In this document: positions 60,547-64,000 of the stretch, in pieces
Layout of the letters: each line of letters opens with the position of its first letter
Position numbering within the stretch: the stretch's first letter is position 1
From: Pseudalkalibacillus salsuginis
Lineage (GTDB): Bacteria; Bacillota; Bacilli; Bacillales; Fictibacillaceae
Assembly (NCBI RefSeq): GCF_021646685.1
Contig: NZ_JAKJHW010000003.1
Coordinates: forward strand, 62,001 to 126,000
Reading direction: 5' to 3'
DNA length: 64,000 nt
Notes under the pieces: generated by a model
What the model saw: only the letters and a program-made list of their open reading frames with translations
Database searches by the model: none
Told to the model about the DNA's origin: nothing
Made by a program: the position numbers and the translations under genes

Positions 60547-61374
60547 CTACCGAGTGCTCATTAAACTTAGCAAACGCTCAGCCGTATCCGTTGAAGCTGT
60601 ATAAATCATGATCTTCAGATCCGGATTGGTCGGCAGTTGCAAGGTCACATGTTCAAATTCCATTTCTCCGATACGAGGATCGTAGCTCTGTTTGTGCCGA
60701 TCTGTTATGGTCTGAACGTCATAAAGCGGCCATATCTCGCGAAACAGCTTGCTGATCTGCATAAATTCCTCAATAAGCTCCTTAAACCTCTCATCATTAG
60801 GGAAGTGAGCGTAATCCGCACGAAATTGTGCAATCAAGACTTGTGCTCCGGCTTCCCAATCCTTTATGTTTGATCCTAGCTTGGCATCTGTCAAAAGATA
60901 TCTCATCCAATTGAGTCTCTGCTGCGTATTATTTGAAAATGAGGGTAATCTGAAAACTAGCTCAGCTGCTTTGTTCCATAGCAGCAAATCCCAACATCTT
61001 CCAATCACGAATGCCGGATTCGGTTCAAGAGCCCTTATCGTCCGTTCCAAGCCTACATTTAATTGCTGATCTTCTACCTTTTCCTGTTGTACCGGTCTTG
61101 CAAGAAGATGGAGATGGTGACGTTCATCCTCAGTCAATCGCAGCGCTTTTGCTATGTTATTTAGTACATCCTCTGATGGATTGACACTTCTGCCCTGTTC
61201 CAAAGAGGTATACCATGATGTTCCGATATGGGCAAGCTGGGCCACTTCTTCCCTTCGAAGCCCCGGGGTCCGTCGTCGTCCATAGGATATTATCCCTGCA
61301 TCTTCTAGAGTAAGACGTTCTCGACGCGAACGCAAAAATTCACCTAACGAAATTCCGGAAGAAACCTCTTCCAT
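60547..61374 (-). CDS. XRE-family regulator with MmyB-like ligand domain
   Basis: A 275-residue protein. An N-terminal helix-turn-helix (LRREEVAQLAHIGTSWYTSLE, of which LRREEVA and WYTSLEQGR are diagnostic) is followed by the MmyB-like PAS-fold domain (AFVIGRCWDLLLWNKAAELVF). ATG at 61374 follows AAGGGGGAG. Such regulators often control a divergently placed oxidoreductase; here an epimerase-family gene starts 118 bases away on the other strand. Confidence 0.9.
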   Translation of the reverse strand: MEEVSSGISLGEFLRSRRERLTLEDAGIISYGRRRTPGLRREEVAQLAHIGTSWYTSLEQGRSVNPSEDVLNNIAKALRLTEDERHHLHLLARPVQQEKVEDQQLNVGLERTIRALEPNPAFVIGRCWDLLLWNKAAELVFRLPSFSNNTQQRLNWMRYLLTDAKLGSNIKDWEAGAQVLIAQFRADYAHFPNDERFKELIEEFMQISKLFREIWPLYDVQTITDRHKQSYDPRIGEMEFEHVTLQLPTNPDLKIMIYTASTDTAERLLSLMSTR

Positions 61375-61492
61375 TTATAACTCCCCCTTATCCTGACACT
61401 TCCAATCATACGATAAACGCAGGAAGGCAGTTACGTACACATCCTATTATACTGCATGTAGGACGTATAAAAAACTTAGGAGGATTTGCAGA

Positions 61493-62338
61493 ATGAACAT
61501 TTTTGTAACAGGAGCTACAGGTAGAGTAGGAAGCCGTTTTGTTCCGCGTATGTTACAACGCGGTCATCACGTTAAACTGTTGGTTAGAGACGCTGCAAAG
61601 GCGGATTGGCTTCACCAGCTAGGCGCTGAAGTTTTAGAAGGCGATCTTTTGCAGCCGGATAATTATGTTGACGCTCTCCGGGGCACTGATGTTGTGATTC
61701 ACTTGGCAGCACAGTTCCGTGGTGTAGACGAGAACACCACCAGAATGTCAAACTTCGATGGCAGCATAGCTTTAGCTCGCGCAGCGTTGAAGGCGGATGT
61801 GCCAAGGTTTGTTTTTTCCAGCACCAATAATGTATACGGTGCGGGGGATCATTCGAGACCAAACCGAGAAGATGACGAGTTGAGGCCTGCCTATCATCCT
61901 TATCCTCAATCCAAAGCTGATGCCGAAGTGGCGCTTCTACGGCTTCATCGGGAACAGGGATTAGGATTGCGCATATTACGGCTTCCATTTGTCTATGGTG
62001 AGCACGATCCCCATATCACGGAATTTCTGCCGTTATTGCGTAATTGGAATCCAGCCAAACGATTCTCTATGGCACACCATGCGGATGTAAGTCAAGCCCT
62101 GATGCTCGCAGCTTCCACACCAGGTATTGATGGCCGAATCTACAATGTTGCCGACGATGCGCCGATCGCCGTTGCGGAAATGTTACAGTTTCATAATAGC
62201 GAAGTTTCGTCAGAAGCGCTGCAGCAGGAGTTTCATCCATGGGACATGATCGTCGATACAACGCGTATAAGAGACGAGTTACATTATCGACCGCTTTTCC
62301 CGTCGTTCTATTCGGCAAGAGATGCAGGTGCAATTTAA
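61493..62338 (+). CDS. NAD(P)-dependent epimerase/dehydratase family oxidoreductase
   Basis: A 281-residue extended SDR. MNIFVTGATGRVGSRFVPRM contains GxTGxxG; FVFSSTNNVYG and YHPYPQSKADAEVALL give the catalytic Ser/Thr and, in place of the usual Y-x-x-x-K, a Y-P-x-S-K arrangement (the Tyr is followed by PQSK). AGGAGG precedes ATG. It is the likely target of the divergent MmyB-type regulator. Substrate unknown. Confidence 0.88.
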   Translation: MNIFVTGATGRVGSRFVPRMLQRGHHVKLLVRDAAKADWLHQLGAEVLEGDLLQPDNYVDALRGTDVVIHLAAQFRGVDENTTRMSNFDGSIALARAALKADVPRFVFSSTNNVYGAGDHSRPNREDDELRPAYHPYPQSKADAEVALLRLHREQGLGLRILRLPFVYGEHDPHITEFLPLLRNWNPAKRFSMAHHADVSQALMLAASTPGIDGRIYNVADDAPIAVAEMLQFHNSEVSSEALQQEFHPWDMIVDTTRIRDELHYRPLFPSFYSARDAGAI

Positions 62339-62789
62339 TAAAATTGAAGGTACCCAGGCAGTATTAAAGTGGCGCTTTTTTAGAGCGATTTTTTTCATAT
62401 AATTCAAATTTTTGTTATTAAGCAAACGGTCGCTTTTCTGAAATAAGGAAAGCGTCTTTCTTCATGAAAAGGGCCAGGATTCTGGAATAACGCAAGTTTA
62501 ATTATTTTTGGGGAGAGGTTTAATGGATTATATAACATTCTTAAGGGATATGGTTGGGAATCCAATACTCTGGATCCATCCACAAGACTTTGTGCAAACT
62601 TTTTTCTTCTTAGGCAGACTTTTTTCTCATTCTTCAAACTTTATTTTGGTTTGAAATAGATAATATTCATCTTAGTTACTCAGAAGGATTTTAATTTTTC
62701 CGTTCCCTATATATAAAGTTCATACATTTCGAATTACATGATCCTTAATTTCCGTAAGGATTGACAATACTTTCGATAGTCTACTCTTA
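62339..62789. other. Intergenic region with repeat
   Basis: A weak terminator-like CGCTTTTTTAGAGCGATTTTTTT (about 62372-62395) follows the epimerase gene. 62438-62498 is a copy of the short repeat (GAAAGCGTCTTTCTTCATGA, AAAGGGCCAGGATTCTGGAATAACGC by parts). No gene. Confidence 0.55.
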
Positions 62790-64000
62790 TCAATCAAGAG
62801 GAAATGAAACCAGTACCTTTGTCCATTTCCCATACACACTATCAATTTCTATTGTACCTTGATAAATATCTAATAACCTTTTGGCAATCGATAGTCCTAG
62901 CCCATTCCCACCATATTTTCTACTTCTTGCCTTATCCACACGATAAAAGCGATTGAGTACAAAAGGTAATTCTTCTTTCGGGATACCCACTCCATAATCT
63001 TTTACCTCAATCGTCAATTGCTTTTCTGTATGTCTTACATTAATCTGTATGACCTTCTCATTTGTTGAATATTTAATGGCGTTGTCTAATAAAATGATCA
63101 TTATTTGTTCAAGGTGACTTTTAAGAATTTTTATAGTAAAATCCATATCAATATCTATAGTGGAGAATATTTCAAAATCATTATTTGTTGTTTGGAAGTT
63201 TTCAACAATATCCACCAAAATCTCCTTTATTTTGACTTCTTCCAATGAGTTCATATTTGTAGAGGATTCTTCTACTCTTGAGAGAGTCAATAATTCCGAA
63301 ACAAGATGAATAAGTCTGTTGGTTTCATTTAAACTTAAATGAATTGAGCGTTCTAATACTTTGGGATTGTCTTTACCCCAACGATTGATAAGCGATAAAT
63401 GCCCAAGTATGATGGACAACGGTGTTTTTAATTCGTGGGACGCATCTTCTACAAATTGTTGTTGCTGTTGAAATGACTTTTCTAAGTTATCCATTAATTC
63501 ATTAAACATAATCCCTAACTCTGTCATTTCATCACGTTGCTTATTAATTTGAACCCTTTCTTTCAGGCCATTTTCTTTTATTCTTTTCATTGTTCTAATC
63601 ATTGAATTAATTGGCTTTAACAGTTGAAATGAAATAAGTCTGCCGCCAAATAAACTAAGGAGAATTCCACCCAGTCCTGTTACGATAACCAACATAAATA
63701 TTTGATTAATCAAACTATCAAAGTTCTCTAAATTGCGAACTATTTCTACTGTTCCTTTAAAGCCATTTACTTCAATTGGCCTCCTAAATATCAACAAACG
63801 ATCACCTTTTGGAGAAAATTCCACTAGTTCTTCTTTTGTCACATTTTTCGGGGATACCCAACCTTGTGGTACCTCGTCCGATATCGTAAATAACGGAGAA
63901 TTGTTTTCCTTCACGATCCTTATCAGTTGATACTTTTCATTCAAGACGTCTAAATAGTGTTCACTTTCCGAAACATTCCCTTTAAAATTTGAATCTTGAA
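62790..64000 (-). CDS. Sensor histidine kinase, 5' truncated by the window edge
   Basis: At least 403 codons; the frame is open to the right edge, so the N-terminal membrane segment and start lie outside. Visible parts, in order: end of an extracytoplasmic sensor region, a membrane helix (IFMLVIVTGLGGILLSLFGG), HAMP, HisKA with the phospho-accepting His in FVEDASHELKTPLSI, and HATPase_c with the N box (DNAIKY), G1 (VKDYGVGIPKEEL) and G2 (GGNGLGLSIAK). The partner response regulator is expected just beyond the edge. The signal is unknown. Confidence 0.92.
   Translation of the reverse strand, partial: QDSNFKGNVSESEHYLDVLNEKYQLIRIVKENNSPLFTISDEVPQGWVSPKNVTKEELVEFSPKGDRLLIFRRPIEVNGFKGTVEIVRNLENFDSLINQIFMLVIVTGLGGILLSLFGGRLISFQLLKPINSMIRTMKRIKENGLKERVQINKQRDEMTELGIMFNELMDNLEKSFQQQQQFVEDASHELKTPLSIILGHLSLINRWGKDNPKVLERSIHLSLNETNRLIHLVSELLTLSRVEESSTNMNSLEEVKIKEILVDIVENFQTTNNDFEIFSTIDIDMDFTIKILKSHLEQIMIILLDNAIKYSTNEKVIQINVRHTEKQLTIEVKDYGVGIPKEELPFVLNRFYRVDKARSRKYGGNGLGLSIAKRLLDIYQGTIEIDSVYGKWTKVLVSFPLD

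Overview
The window is a stretch of a low-to-moderate GC Gram-positive chromosome, almost certainly a member of the Bacillaceae. The evidence is strong AGGAGG-type ribosome binding sites, an S-box (SAM-I) riboswitch in front of a metI-metC pair, a caa3-type cytochrome oxidase operon, a GsiB-like KGG-repeat stress protein, a YndM-like DUF2512 protein, and a kdg/uxu hexuronate locus whose enzymes resemble those of Bacillus. I cannot name the species. No rRNA, tRNA, CRISPR array, prophage or intact insertion sequence was seen.

Layout. 0-6 kb: the 3' part of a mutarotase-like protein, a dispersed repeat, an NAD-dependent epimerase, a VOC protein, a sigma-54 enhancer-binding regulator and a PrmC-like methyltransferase. 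6-11 kb: two ECF sigma-factor modules side by side (ECF41 with a carboxymuconolactone-decarboxylase partner, ECF42 with a YCII/DGPF partner), a broken small lipoprotein gene and a DinB protein. 11.5-14.4 kb: a Tn3 transposase remnant, VOC, AraC and GNAT genes. 14.6-24.7 kb: a hydroxyproline-type catabolic island with two proline-racemase-family epimerases, a multi-subunit D-hydroxyproline dehydrogenase, a DHDPS-family deaminase, a semialdehyde dehydrogenase and an NhaC-type transporter. Its four transcription units each begin with a good sigma-54 (-24/-12) promoter. 25-29.4 kb: small proteins, a Nudix hydrolase, and a PrsW-type membrane peptidase fused to a CdiA-like C-terminal toxin, followed by a CdiI-like immunity gene. 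30-34.7 kb: metI-metC with riboswitch, manA and a ROK fructokinase. 34.8-38.7 kb: ctaCDEF. 38.7-46.3 kb: DUF2071, M14-like peptidase, small proteins, an MBL hydrolase, tandem repeats and a secreted M4 metalloprotease. 46.9-51.2 kb: APC permease, YjiH-like protein and iron alcohol dehydrogenase. 51.3-60.2 kb: a LacI-controlled hexuronate operon (kdgK, TRAP dctPQM, Zn-ADH, kdgA, uxuA, SDR mannonate oxidoreductase). 60.5-64 kb: an XRE/MmyB-type regulator divergent from an epimerase, and a truncated sensor kinase.

How the parts work together. The hydroxyproline genes encode a full route from trans-4-hydroxy-L-proline to 2-oxoglutarate, apparently under one enhancer-binding activator; the only such regulator in view is the gene at 3352-5025, about 10 kb away. 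The hexuronate operon feeds mannonate to KDG, KDPG, then pyruvate and glyceraldehyde-3-phosphate. The most unusual item is the PrsW-toxin fusion with its immunity gene. Intergenic DNA is rich in repeats: dispersed mosaic elements, 20-21-bp phased tandem repeats at several loci, and a 52-bp tandem array.
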